This document shows positions 45,182-54,380 of a stretch of DNA of 64,000 nt, piece by piece. Numbering within the stretch: the stretch's first letter is position 1; each line of letters begins with the position of its first letter. Source of the DNA: Ancylomarina salipaludis (GTDB taxonomy: Bacteria; Bacteroidota; Bacteroidia; Bacteroidales; Marinifilaceae); NCBI RefSeq assembly GCF_004122035.1, contig NZ_SAXA01000011.1:94921-158920 (forward strand). Reading direction: 5' to 3'. The translations under genes and the position numbers were made by a program. The notes beneath the pieces were generated by a model, which was not told the DNA's origin, ran no database searches, and saw nothing but the letters and a program-made list of their open reading frames with translations.

Positions 45182-46276
45182 TTATGATTTTTGAATGTTT
45201 TTGGCTTCTTTGATGGAAATAGGATTTCCTTTGTAGTAAGCGACTATAAAACAATCTGAAACACGTCTCTTGATTTCTCTTTTTTTGTTGATAACTGTTT
45301 TTAGATTGGTTGAATGTCCAACTGAATATTTATAAACCCCATTAATTAAATGTTCTTCAATAGTTCCTAAACCTTCAAATACTTTAGAGTTCAGCGGGAT
45401 TCTTTTTGATGATGATTTCACCTGGATACAGAAGCATACTTCATCTGAATTGGTATCTGCGACTTCTGTTTTTTTGATTACAAGAGTTCTTGAGCTGTGT
45501 CTTTCAATTTCTTCCTTATAAGATCTAAAGGCTCTGAAAATTCCCGAAGCCATATAGTCTTGTCCTTTTTCGGATAATAAAAATTTCTCTTCTTTAGGAT
45601 TTGAAATAAAACCAACTTCGATTAATACCGAAGGCATGCTGGCTTTTCTTAGAACCCACAACTCAGCCGCTTTTACTCCTCTCGATTGCCTTCCAACTCT
45701 GCTTTTGAATTGATATTCGGTATGTTGAGCCATCGATGTACTATTATCAATATGCAGGCTATGCATCAGGTTAAAGATGATGTATGAAGCCGGGTCCTTA
45801 GGGTTGAATCCCTCGTATTTATTACTGTAGTCGTCTTCGTAGAGCATCACAGAGTTTTCTTTCATCGCCACAGCCAGGTTATCTTCTGATTTGTGAAGCC
45901 CCAAAATAAAAGTCTCAGTCCCATAGGTTCGTGTGTTGTTCTTGAGGCTGTTGGCATGAATAGAAATGAAAAGATCAGCCTTGCATCTATTGGCAATCTC
46001 AGGGCGTTCTTGTAGCGGGATAAAGACGTCGGTATCCCGGGTATAAACAACTTTGATATCCGGAAAGTTTTCTTTGATATAGTTTCCGGTTTTCAGAGCA
46101 ATACTTAGAACAATGTTTTTTTCGTAGCTATGTTTCCCAATAGCACCAGGATCTTTACCTCCGTGTCCAGCATCAATGACGATTGTATTAATTTTATATT
46201 CGGAATTTTGTCCCTTACTAAAAAAACTGTTCGTACAAAGAACTAAAACCATTAAAAAAACTGATACTCTATTCAT
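45182..46276 (-). CDS. N-acetylmuramoyl-L-alanine amidase (Amidase_3)
   Basis: A 364-residue periplasmic peptidoglycan hydrolase. The signal peptide (about 1-22) precedes an Amidase_3 domain (about 30-265). Zinc ligands are His in VIDAGHGGKDPGA, Glu in SYEKNIVLS and His in LFISIHANSLK; the catalytic Glu is in VLIEVGFISNPKEE. It cuts the amide between N-acetylmuramic acid and the stem peptide, as in daughter-cell separation. The C-terminal ~90 residues (about 275-364) form an extra small domain with SPOR-like character. Transcribed with the MCE gene and divergent from lptD. Confidence 0.92.
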   Translation of the reverse strand: MNRVSVFLMVLVLCTNSFFSKGQNSEYKINTIVIDAGHGGKDPGAIGKHSYEKNIVLSIALKTGNYIKENFPDIKVVYTRDTDVFIPLQERPEIANRCKADLFISIHANSLKNNTRTYGTETFILGLHKSEDNLAVAMKENSVMLYEDDYSNKYEGFNPKDPASYIIFNLMHSLHIDNSTSMAQHTEYQFKSRVGRQSRGVKAAELWVLRKASMPSVLIEVGFISNPKEEKFLLSEKGQDYMASGIFRAFRSYKEEIERHSSRTLVIKKTEVADTNSDEVCFCIQVKSSSKRIPLNSKVFEGLGTIEEHLINGVYKYSVGHSTNLKTVINKKREIKRRVSDCFIVAYYKGNPISIKEAKNIQKS

Positions 46277-46389
46277 TATATTTTATGAAATTTTATTTGA
46301 AAAAACATTCAGATTTGAAATCTTTATAAAAGAACTTAAAAAATGATTCTGAACAGTGTTTTGATTAGGGAATATAGTAGTTTTATTTG

Positions 46390-46397
46390 TAATTTTG
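46390..46397 (+). promoter_or_regulatory. Candidate -7 box for the LptD gene
   Basis: TAATTTTG, an exact TAnnTTTG match, about 150 nt upstream of the TTG start. A TTTTG stretch at 46359-46363 lies 26 nt upstream, somewhat far for a -33 box. Confidence 0.35.
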
Positions 46398-46541
46398 GCG
46401 ACCTGAGACCTTTCTATTTGAGATTGATAATGATCAAATTTGAATATGAAAGAGTTCTACAGGCTTAAAGCTTAGTGTACTACATCTGATTTTTAAGTTT
46501 ATTAGTCGATCTCATTCTTGTACAAAAATAACAGATAAAAA

Positions 46542-49157
46542 TTGCAATTGAAATTACAACAGAGGCTTTTTATACTTTTCATTCTTAGTTTAATTCCGTT
46601 AAATATATTTGCGGGTTTAATTTTAACCAATAATGATAATCCTGAATGGGAGTCTTCTTCAGACATTTCTGAGGATGTAAATTGGTATGCAGAACTTTTA
46701 CAGCAAGTTGATTCTTTAAACTTAAAGTTAGATAAGAAGAAGGCTGTTGAGACTGATTCACTATCTGCTGATTCAACTGCAAAAAAGAAAAAACCATTTC
46801 TTGAGACGGCTATCGAATACAATGCTGATGACAGTGTCACCTTTTCGCTTACAGGACAGAAGGTATATCTTACCAATAATGCTTTTGTAAAATATGGTGC
46901 TACAGAGTTACGTGCTTATTATATCGAGCTTGATATCGCAAAAAAAGAAGCATTCGCATATGGTATAAAAGACAGTACCGATAAATTTATACATATACCT
47001 GAGTTTAAAGACGGGGCCGAAGAATTTACTTGTAAAGAGTTAAAATATAATTTCGAAACAGGAAAAGGGTTGGTGACAGAGGTTGTTACTGAGCAGGAAA
47101 GTGGCTATGTTCATAGCGAATTGACCAAAAGAATGGATGAGAATACCTTTTTCTTAAAAAATGGAAAATACACAACCTGCGATCACCCACATCCTCACTT
47201 TTATGTGCGAATGACAAAGGCTAAAATGATTAAGGATGATAAAATTGTGTCCGGTCCATTGCATATTGTTTTGGAAGATGTGCCTTTGCCTATCGGACTT
47301 CCTTTTGGATTTTTCCCTTTTAGCAGTAAGTATTCATCAGGTATTTTGTTGCCAAGTTATGGCGAGGAACAACGACGAGGGTTCAATTTGCGTGGTGGAG
47401 GTTATTACTGGGCGATTAATGATTATGTGGATTTGGCAATGCGCGGAGATATTTTCTCAAATGGTTCATGGGGAGGATATTTAGAGTCGAAATATAAAAA
47501 ACGCTACAAGTACAGTGGTAATTTAGCAACCGAATATCATCGAAATAAATATGGTGACAAAGGCTTGGATGATTACTCAGAGGTGAAGGATTTTGCTGTT
47601 CGGTGGACACATACTCAAGATGCGAAAGCAAATCCTTATCGTACATTTTCAGCTTCGGTAAATTTTTCTACTTCAGAGAATGACAGAAATAACTCGACTA
47701 ATATTAATAAGATTGTAAATAATCAGAAACAATCGAGTATTTCCTACAGTAAAAAGTGGCCGGGTAGTCCTTTTAGTCTGAATGGATCTTTGCGCCACTC
47801 TCAGAATAGCCGGGATACAACTATAGCCTTAACCTTACCAAGTTTATCACTTAATATGACTCAAATTTATCCTTTCAGAAGTAAAGGTAAGAGTTCTGAT
47901 TTGAAGTGGTACGATAAAATTGGTGTGAGTTATACCTCGAAAATGGAGAACCGGGTGAATATCAAAGAAAATAAATTGATGTCTTCGTCTCTTACAAAAG
48001 ATTGGAAAAATGGATATCAGCATAGTATTCCGGTTACGACGAATTTTAAGCTGGCTCGAGACTTAACCTTATCGCCAACACTTAACTATCAAGGGGTTTT
48101 GTATTCCCGTTCAATTAGAAGACATTGGGATGAGGATTTGAATAAGACTGTAGATGATACAATTCAGGGCTTTCAGTATGCACACAATTATTCTACCTCG
48201 GCATCATTATCATTAAGTCCGAAGATATACGGGATGTATACTTTTAAAAAGACTTCAAAAATTGAGGCCATTCGTCACGTGATGACGCCATCGATTAGTG
48301 TGAGTTATACTCCGGAAATTGGTGTTGATCGGGACAAGTATTACAGAACTTATAAAAAAGATGGTAAAGATATTGAATATTCAATTTTTGATGGAAGTTT
48401 GTATGGAACACCTACCGGAGCTAAGGAATCGGGAAGTATTAATTTGAGTTTGGATAATAATATTGAAGCAAAGGTTAGAACTGCAAATGATACAACGGGA
48501 AATGAGGATTTCAAAAAAGTGAAACTTTTGGAGAGTCTTAAATTTTCGACGAGCTATAATATGTTTGCAGATTCTTTAAACTGGTCGAATATTAGAATGA
48601 CTGGTCGTACCAAGATATTAAACAATAAACTTGACCTGAGTTTTAATTCGACAGTAGATCCTTACGCCTTAAATGCCGATAACATTAAGATCGATAAATT
48701 TGGTCCGCGTTTAACTAATGCCTCAATTGACGTTGGCTTTAGGTTGTCTTCAAGCGATTTTAAAGAAGATAGCAACGAGGAGAATAAAGGGGAGCAGAAA
48801 AAAACGGATCAAATGAAGTATGTACAGTTTGATGTGCCCTGGTCATTTTCATTGGATTATGGATGGACTTATTCTAAGCCAACTGTAAAAAGTAATGTGA
48901 CCCAGAATGTTGGTCTGCGAGGTGATTTTAGCTTGACGCCAAAATGGAAAATCAACTTCTCTACAGGTTATGATTTTGCCAATAAGGCGATTACAGCCAC
49001 TCAGTTCTCTTTAACCCGAGATTTGCACTGCTGGCAGATGACTTTTAATACAATTCCATTTGGAACCTATCAGTCCTACAATTTTAGGATTAATGTAAAA
49101 TCTTCAGTGCTTCAGGATTTGAAATATGAGAAGAAAAAGGTTTGGCAAGACTATTAG
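46542..49157 (+). CDS. lptD: LptD-like LPS assembly outer-membrane protein
   Basis: An 871-residue outer-membrane protein that would insert lipopolysaccharide into the outer leaflet. The signal peptide (KLQQRLFILFILSLIPLNIF, about 3-25) is followed by an OstA/LptD-N jellyroll (about 85-210, DDSVTFSLTGQKVYLTNNAF) and the conserved HPHPHFYVRMTKAKMI and GLPFGFFPFSS segments, then a long barrel. The start must be TTG: a TAA sits at 46536 in frame, leaving only TTG at 46542 or at 46548, the latter giving MKLQQRLF. It diverges from the amidase-MCE operon, as in other Bacteroidota. No LptE or LptA gene is adjacent. Confidence 0.9.
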   Translation: MQLKLQQRLFILFILSLIPLNIFAGLILTNNDNPEWESSSDISEDVNWYAELLQQVDSLNLKLDKKKAVETDSLSADSTAKKKKPFLETAIEYNADDSVTFSLTGQKVYLTNNAFVKYGATELRAYYIELDIAKKEAFAYGIKDSTDKFIHIPEFKDGAEEFTCKELKYNFETGKGLVTEVVTEQESGYVHSELTKRMDENTFFLKNGKYTTCDHPHPHFYVRMTKAKMIKDDKIVSGPLHIVLEDVPLPIGLPFGFFPFSSKYSSGILLPSYGEEQRRGFNLRGGGYYWAINDYVDLAMRGDIFSNGSWGGYLESKYKKRYKYSGNLATEYHRNKYGDKGLDDYSEVKDFAVRWTHTQDAKANPYRTFSASVNFSTSENDRNNSTNINKIVNNQKQSSISYSKKWPGSPFSLNGSLRHSQNSRDTTIALTLPSLSLNMTQIYPFRSKGKSSDLKWYDKIGVSYTSKMENRVNIKENKLMSSSLTKDWKNGYQHSIPVTTNFKLARDLTLSPTLNYQGVLYSRSIRRHWDEDLNKTVDDTIQGFQYAHNYSTSASLSLSPKIYGMYTFKKTSKIEAIRHVMTPSISVSYTPEIGVDRDKYYRTYKKDGKDIEYSIFDGSLYGTPTGAKESGSINLSLDNNIEAKVRTANDTTGNEDFKKVKLLESLKFSTSYNMFADSLNWSNIRMTGRTKILNNKLDLSFNSTVDPYALNADNIKIDKFGPRLTNASIDVGFRLSSSDFKEDSNEENKGEQKKTDQMKYVQFDVPWSFSLDYGWTYSKPTVKSNVTQNVGLRGDFSLTPKWKINFSTGYDFANKAITATQFSLTRDLHCWQMTFNTIPFGTYQSYNFRINVKSSVLQDLKYEKKKVWQDY

Positions 49158-49197
49158 CCCAATCTCAAGTATTTTGGTTTAGGTAAATCAGTTTTTC

Positions 49198-49764
49198 TTA
49201 CGATGCAATCCAGTTTTCTAACATTTTAGAACCCTGTTCTGTTATAATTGATTCGGGATGAAATTGAACGCCACAAATATTGAGTTCTTGGTGGCGAATT
49301 GCCATTATGAGATTGTCATTATCAGTGGCAGTAATTTTAAGGCAGGAGGGGAGTTTCTCTCTTTTTAATGCCCATGAATGATACCGACCTGATTGGAATG
49401 TTGTAGAGATATTCTGAAATAAGCATTCCTGTTCGTCTGTTACGAAGGTTGGTTTTGGAATACCATGAATAATTTTATCGATATTGTATATCTCTCCACC
49501 AAAGTAAATTCCAATATATTGCATCCCCAAACAAACCCCTAAAATTGGTTTAATCTTTTTATATCGGTCGAGAATTTCTCCCATGACTTTTACATCCTCG
49601 GGCAAGCCAGGACCTGGTGAGAATATAATCTTATCACAATCGTCAATTGCTTTCCAATCCACTTCATTGTTTCGCATAACAATAACCTGATCTGAATATT
49701 GCTCCACACAGTGTGCCAGATTATAAGTAAATGAGTCGAAATTATCGATAATGACGATCTTCAC
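49198..49764 (-). CDS. pabA: Anthranilate/aminodeoxychorismate synthase glutaminase subunit
   Basis: Class I glutamine amidotransferase of 188 residues, giving ammonia from glutamine to a partner synthase. The N terminus IVIIDNFDSFTYNLAH is characteristic, the nucleophile Cys is in ILGVCLGMQYIG (about residue 79) and the His-Glu pair in VQFHPESIITE. The start is GTG at 49764. PabA and TrpG share this form, and no pabB, pabC or trp genes are in the window, so the name is tentative; a stand-alone copy more often serves folate synthesis. It ends the minus-strand cluster that also holds the PQ-loop and phosphatase genes. Confidence 0.85.
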   Translation of the reverse strand: MKIVIIDNFDSFTYNLAHCVEQYSDQVIVMRNNEVDWKAIDDCDKIIFSPGPGLPEDVKVMGEILDRYKKIKPILGVCLGMQYIGIYFGGEIYNIDKIIHGIPKPTFVTDEQECLFQNISTTFQSGRYHSWALKREKLPSCLKITATDNDNLIMAIRHQELNICGVQFHPESIITEQGSKMLENWIAS

Positions 49765-49794
49765 AGTGTTTAAATTAAGAGGTTTGAAAAGATA

Positions 49795-50112
49795 TTATTT
49801 GATTATTCTTCGTTTTAATACGGCTAGCGATGTTGGTGTGCTGTTGTAGCGATATTTAGCGAAGATCAGATAAAACACCATGATTAAGTTGAATAAGTAG
49901 TTGAAGTATAAAGGTATGTGATAGACTTCGTTCGCTATATCATCAATAATGATATACCAGAATGTAAATACTTCGCCTAAAAACCAAAGCCATATAAAGA
50001 GTTCGTTTAGATCATCTACTTTTTGTGTTTTATAGGTGTGTATAACCTGAGGCAATCCGCAAATCGCAAAAAGGATGCTGCCCATCCAGCCAATAATTTC
50101 GTTTGGAGTCAT
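49795..50112 (-). CDS. PQ-loop (SemiSWEET-like) membrane protein
   Basis: A 105-residue inner-membrane protein with three helices (about 4-24, 37-57, 66-88) and a single PQ motif in CGLPQVIHTYKTQ. Small single-PQ-loop proteins (SemiSWEETs) dimerise and carry sugars or other small molecules. The transported substrate is unknown. A TAATTTTG box lies about 26 nt upstream, so it has its own promoter, between pabA and the phosphatase gene. Confidence 0.8.
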   Translation of the reverse strand: MTPNEIIGWMGSILFAICGLPQVIHTYKTQKVDDLNELFIWLWFLGEVFTFWYIIIDDIANEVYHIPLYFNYLFNLIMVFYLIFAKYRYNSTPTSLAVLKRRIIK

Positions 50113-50137
50113 GATTTTTTATTTTTTGACAAATGAA

Positions 50138-50145
50138 CAAAATTA
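50138..50145 (-). promoter_or_regulatory. Candidate -7 box of the PQ-loop gene
   Basis: On the minus strand this reads TAATTTTG, an exact TAnnTTTG match about 26 nt upstream of the start codon. Confidence 0.4.
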
Positions 50146-50169
50146 AAAGCGAATGAAGAAAGTTAATGC

Positions 50170-51732
50170 TTAATTTTTTTGCACAAGAAAGAGGGTTCTG
50201 TCATCATCAAACTTGGAAATGTTTAGTGTGTGTATCAATTGCGTTTCGATATCAGTAAGCAGAATACTGTTTTTACTTATTACATGCCTGATACTATCAA
50301 GGAAAACATCATCTCCAATCATATTTCCTGTTCTGTCATTTACAGCCTCTATGTAGCCATCTGTATAGAGTAAGAGTTTGTCGCCCTGATTGAAATCCTG
50401 TATTAAGCTGAGGTAGTGGGCATCGGGAATAACACCCAGCAAGGTTCCAACAATATTGAGCTGAGCCAGTTTGTTTTCTTTGGCATTGTAAAAAACGGGT
50501 TGAAGTGCACCTGCCGAAGCAATGCTAATCTGCGATGTTTGTGAACACACCGAGATGATGCTTAGTGTTGTGAAAACTTCACTGATTTTTAGATCTTTAA
50601 AAATAGACTGATTGATTATTTCGAGGAATTTGCCTGGCGATTTTATAAAATCGAATTCCTCACGATTCATAAAAAAGTTAATTGTGCTTCGTATATAGGC
50701 AATGTAGGCAGGTACAAAAAACCAGGCATTCCATTTTTTTCCCATGACATCCCCAATTACAATAATTTTCTTTTGATTGTCAACATCGTAAGTTTCATAG
50801 AAGTCACCACCAGCCAATTTGTTATATGCCTGATGAATCACCTGAATGTTGAAATCTTGAATATCCTCATTGTATTGGTTCTCGAAACGAACAGGCGATT
50901 GTTTAGCTGCCGTATTAAGAGCATTGAAATATTTATTTTTTAAATTCAATTCTTGCTGAACCGATGAGTTTATTTGATGTATAATCAATCGTTCGTCAAG
51001 CTGTTTATACAAAAAAGAGTCAATATGATTGGTTAGCAGGTAATTGATTTTGTCAGTGTCTTTTGAGTCAGAAATTAAGATATCTATGGGAATAAGCTGT
51101 TCTGTTGTTTTGCTAATTTTATCTAAAATTGAAATGGCCCAGGTGGCATTGTCATCAATTATAATTCGCCAAACATTTTCTTTTTTTAGGTAGGAAAATA
51201 AATCTTTATCAGATTGAATGATCTTAACAGGTGTTTTAATGTATTGTAGTGATAATTTAAATTTGTTATCCTTGGGAGTGCAATAGATAATATTTCCTTT
51301 GTCGAAATTGAGGTTGTTTTTTCTGGAATAATCAATGATTTCCTTTCTGAGTCGTGTTTTCTTGATATGGGCTTTTATTTTTGAGATAAAAACTTCCTGT
51401 TTAAATGGCTTGGTAATAAAATCATCAGCACCATCATTTAAGTTTTGAATCCAGGTTTCTTCTTCTTTATTATCCGAAAGGAAAATGAAAGGCGTGAGTT
51501 TGTATTCCGGTGTTTGGCGAATTTGTCTCACAAGGTCATTTCCGCTCATTAAAGGTAAATAAAGGTCAGAAATGATTAGGTCAAAATGTTGATTCTTCGT
51601 CTTTTCAATAGCCTCCAGTCCATTTCTTGCCAAAGTCGATTTATACCCAATACCAGTGAGGGTAAATTCAATATACTTAAGTGTTGCAGTATTACTGTCA
51701 ACGACTAATATGTGTGGTGAATGTTTTGCCAT
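50170..51732 (-). CDS. Receiver / degenerate receiver / SpoIIE-type phosphatase fusion
   Basis: A 520-residue cytoplasmic signalling protein. Residues about 7-125 form a normal receiver: VVDSNTATL, the phospho-acceptor Asp in LIISDLYLPLMSG (about 57) and Lys in DFITKPFKQ. Residues about 150-262 look like a second, degenerate receiver (WRIIIDDNATWAISILDKI, DILISDSK). The C-terminal PP2C/SpoIIE domain (about 285-518) has GGDFYETY, GDVMGKKWNAW, ASAGALQPVF, LLLYTDGYIEA and a final FDDDRTLFL, so its metal-binding Asp residues are present. The Hpt protein encoded 1 nt upstream is the likely phosphodonor or sink; the phosphatase may act on an anti-sigma antagonist, none of which is nearby. Confidence 0.88.
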   Translation of the reverse strand: MAKHSPHILVVDSNTATLKYIEFTLTGIGYKSTLARNGLEAIEKTKNQHFDLIISDLYLPLMSGNDLVRQIRQTPEYKLTPFIFLSDNKEEETWIQNLNDGADDFITKPFKQEVFISKIKAHIKKTRLRKEIIDYSRKNNLNFDKGNIIYCTPKDNKFKLSLQYIKTPVKIIQSDKDLFSYLKKENVWRIIIDDNATWAISILDKISKTTEQLIPIDILISDSKDTDKINYLLTNHIDSFLYKQLDERLIIHQINSSVQQELNLKNKYFNALNTAAKQSPVRFENQYNEDIQDFNIQVIHQAYNKLAGGDFYETYDVDNQKKIIVIGDVMGKKWNAWFFVPAYIAYIRSTINFFMNREEFDFIKSPGKFLEIINQSIFKDLKISEVFTTLSIISVCSQTSQISIASAGALQPVFYNAKENKLAQLNIVGTLLGVIPDAHYLSLIQDFNQGDKLLLYTDGYIEAVNDRTGNMIGDDVFLDSIRHVISKNSILLTDIETQLIHTLNISKFDDDRTLFLVQKN

Positions 51733-51733
51733 T

Positions 51734-52189
51734 TTAAAGCTCCCGTAAAGCTTTTTCTAATTCTGTTATTGCTTTTGGACTTTGGGTAAGGAAATAGTGA
51801 ATAAGTTCGGGAATATATTCTAGATTAATATCATTGATATCTTCGTATTGAATATTGTTCCATACTTTTAAATCCTCATCATCGAGCTTATGATTGTTTT
51901 TGATTATATTTTGAAGTATAACTTTTTGATTACCTTTTGAATAGTGTTCGATTTTTTCTAGGCAATCACCAAGTTCGCTCATCCCCATTATTCTAAATGA
52001 AGATTTGGCTTTATGAGTAATTGCACCTAACTGAGTCCATTGTTTATTTTCAAAGTAATTGGAAATACCTTCTGTGAATTCGGGATATTGTTCAATAAAG
52101 ATTTCAACCATTTCAACCATGATATCTTTATTATTGCCTGACATTTCTTTTAAGTATGCTAAATCGATGATTTGAGTGCTAGAGTCCAT
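51734..52189 (-). CDS. Histidine phosphotransfer (Hpt) protein
   Basis: A 151-residue protein with one Hpt four-helix domain (about 14-105). The phosphorylatable His is in the typical sequence ITHKAKSSFRIMGM (about residue 58). Free-standing Hpt proteins relay phosphate between a hybrid kinase and response regulators. It is separated by one nucleotide from the receiver-phosphatase gene downstream, so the two are made together. No histidine kinase is near; the kinase at 0.1-2 kb lacks a receiver, so a hybrid kinase elsewhere is more likely as donor. Confidence 0.85.
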   Translation of the reverse strand: MDSSTQIIDLAYLKEMSGNNKDIMVEMVEIFIEQYPEFTEGISNYFENKQWTQLGAITHKAKSSFRIMGMSELGDCLEKIEHYSKGNQKVILQNIIKNNHKLDDEDLKVWNNIQYEDINDINLEYIPELIHYFLTQSPKAITELEKALREL

Positions 52190-52548
52190 TTTGTATTTTT
52201 AAATTGAATAATTAGACTTAAATCCTTATACTTTGAATGTTTATTCTTTATCAAGATAAATAAAGCGGGAGATTATTCAAAATTTGATTATGAATCAATC
52301 AGGAAGATCATGAATAACTAAGAACGGGTCTTTAAGCTTTACTTATATACAATATTAATAATTTATTTTCAATTAAGCTATTGTATTTTATTTGGGAAGC
52401 ACGCCAATTCTGGTTTTAAATTAAATTTGTGTTCAAATTTGCGCTTTCCGGAATTGATTATGCCTATTAAAAAAAACATATGTGGCTCACGTATTATACT
52501 TTAATTTTCTTAATTTAGTTGAAGTTTATTTAACTAAAGATAAAATCT
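52190..52548. other. 359-bp divergent intergenic region
   Basis: This gap lies between the Hpt gene (minus) and the TPR/PD40 gene (plus). The plus strand has a TAAATTTG -7 box at 52422-52429 and a TTTG at 52391-52394, 27 nt apart, which is long for a promoter pair. Imperfect inverted repeats (CAATTCTGG near 52405 and CCGGAATTG near 52448) surround the -7 box and could be an operator. No ORF or RNA element was recognised. Confidence 0.4.
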
Positions 52549-54267
52549 ATGCCATTGTTTAGAATCCTTTTGTTTCTTCTCTTTTTTTTAAGCATAAATC
52601 TTTATGGTCAGGACTTTATCCGTGTTGATCATGATGAATTTGTTGGAAATAATATTGAGGGGAAGAAATTTTTAAGAAATATCAGTAAAGCAAAAAAGTT
52701 ATTTAATAAGGGAGAATCGTCTTCTTTGGAATGTTTAAGTCTGCTACTGGAGTGCAATGAATTTAATAATTCAAACCCCGAATTGAATTATAATATTGGC
52801 TTATGTTATTTAATGTATGGAAAAAAGGACTTAGCCAAACCTTATTTTGAAAAAACAAAAGTTTTGAAACCAAATTTAAATACGGATTTGTATTTGTTTT
52901 TGGGACAGGCGTGCCAGTATGCACAGGATTTTACGAATGCTATTTTGAATTATAAAGTTTATGTTGAGATTCTTCAGCACGAAGGTGTCAAACGGAATAG
53001 AGTAAAACTAAAAACAGTCTCCAGATATATTGACGAGTGTAAAAATGGACAAGTTCTTGCTCAACAGCCTTTGAGTTTTAATGTTGAAGAAATGCCTTCA
53101 CCCATCAATTCCGATGCCAATGATATTCTTGCAATTAAGGATGGTGTGAAACTTTTTTTCAATTCAGACAGAACCATTGTTGGTGATAAGAAAAAAGATG
53201 TGAAAAGTTCATTTTTAAGAGGATTTAGTGTTGCTTTAATCAATGGAGAATGGTCGAATTTTAGTGTGTTGAATGATGAGAAAAAATCGAATGATTTACC
53301 ACTGTTGGTTGCAAAAATTGACGACAATCAATATTTGTTTTACGATAAGGATAAGGGCTTTGGTGATTTGATTTTCATGCAAAAAGATGAAAAGTTCTGG
53401 ACCAAGGAAATGGATGCATTTTTTGTAAACGAGAAAAAATCAAATGAGTCTTCGGCATCTATGACAGCAGATGGCAATGAGCTTGTGTTTGTGAGTGATA
53501 GAGATGGGGGCCAGAATGATATATTTTATTGTAGAAAGGATGATGACGGAAAATGGAGTAAGCCTGTAAAATTAGGCGAGCAGATCAATTCTGAATTTGA
53601 TGAAAGTGATGTTTTTTTATCGGAGAACGGCTCTGTGATTTACTTTAGCTCAAAGGGGCGAAACACGATAGGTGGTTACGATATTTTTAGATCGGAAAAA
53701 GATGAAAATGGAAATTGGATGGAGGCTAAGAATATGGGAATGCCAATAAATTCACCTTATGACGATCGCCATTTTTTTCCATACGATGGGGGCTCATTTT
53801 TATTTGATTCCAATAGGGGAGAGAATGGTAAATTTGATATTTATTCAAAAAAGTTGGTTGTAGACAAGGTGATTGAAGAAGAAGTTGCAGAACCAATTGA
53901 TTCCATTGAACCGATTGGTGCTATTCTACCTGTAGATCGTGTTGAAATTCTGCCTGAAGTAATTCCTGTACCAATTCCCATTATTGAGAAAGTTACGCCG
54001 ATTTTGATTTCGTATAAGATACAGATTGCAGCTTCGAAAATAGCAATGAAAGATGCTGAATTGAGAAAATTGTATCAAGGAAAAGAGACTATCGAATCGT
54101 CTTATGATGGCGAGTGGTATCGTTATACAATCGGTAATTTTGAACGTATAGAGGATGCTATTTATTTAAAAGACAGATCAAGAGTTGATAAGGCTTTTAT
54201 TGTGAGTTTTGAGAATGATATAAGAAGAAAGATAATAAGCAATTACAGTTTATACAAGAGGTCGTAA
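52549..54267 (+). CDS. TPR + PD40 envelope protein with SPOR-like C terminus
   Basis: A 572-residue exported protein. The signal peptide (about 1-20) is followed by TPR-like helices (about 45-165, YNIGLCYLMYGKKDLAKPYF), then PD40/WD40-like propeller repeats (about 190-430, VFVSDRDGGQNDIFYCRKDD and FSSKGRNTIGGYDIFRSEKD) and a Pro/Glu-rich linker (about 440-485). The last ~80 residues (YKIQIAASKIAMKDAELRKL, then YDGEWYRYTIGNFERIEDA) resemble a SPOR domain, which binds denuded peptidoglycan. Bacteroidota OmpA-PD40 relatives end in OmpA instead, so this is a variant with SPOR replacing OmpA. Role unknown. Confidence 0.78.
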   Translation: MPLFRILLFLLFFLSINLYGQDFIRVDHDEFVGNNIEGKKFLRNISKAKKLFNKGESSSLECLSLLLECNEFNNSNPELNYNIGLCYLMYGKKDLAKPYFEKTKVLKPNLNTDLYLFLGQACQYAQDFTNAILNYKVYVEILQHEGVKRNRVKLKTVSRYIDECKNGQVLAQQPLSFNVEEMPSPINSDANDILAIKDGVKLFFNSDRTIVGDKKKDVKSSFLRGFSVALINGEWSNFSVLNDEKKSNDLPLLVAKIDDNQYLFYDKDKGFGDLIFMQKDEKFWTKEMDAFFVNEKKSNESSASMTADGNELVFVSDRDGGQNDIFYCRKDDDGKWSKPVKLGEQINSEFDESDVFLSENGSVIYFSSKGRNTIGGYDIFRSEKDENGNWMEAKNMGMPINSPYDDRHFFPYDGGSFLFDSNRGENGKFDIYSKKLVVDKVIEEEVAEPIDSIEPIGAILPVDRVEILPEVIPVPIPIIEKVTPILISYKIQIAASKIAMKDAELRKLYQGKETIESSYDGEWYRYTIGNFERIEDAIYLKDRSRVDKAFIVSFENDIRRKIISNYSLYKRS

Positions 54268-54349
54268 TCTGCTTGTGTTGAATACAACCGATTAATAAAA
54301 AAATATGCTTTATAATACAAAGGATATTTTGAAGTTTAATCGGTATTTT

Positions 54350-54380
54350 TTTGCCTAGAATTTGTATTCTTTTACATTTG
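54350..54380 (+). promoter_or_regulatory. Promoter of gcvT
   Basis: A complete match: -33 TTTG (54350-54353), a 19-nt spacer, -7 TACATTTG (54373-54380). Transcription would begin near 54386, leaving a leader of about 160 nt before the gcvT ATG. Confidence 0.65.
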
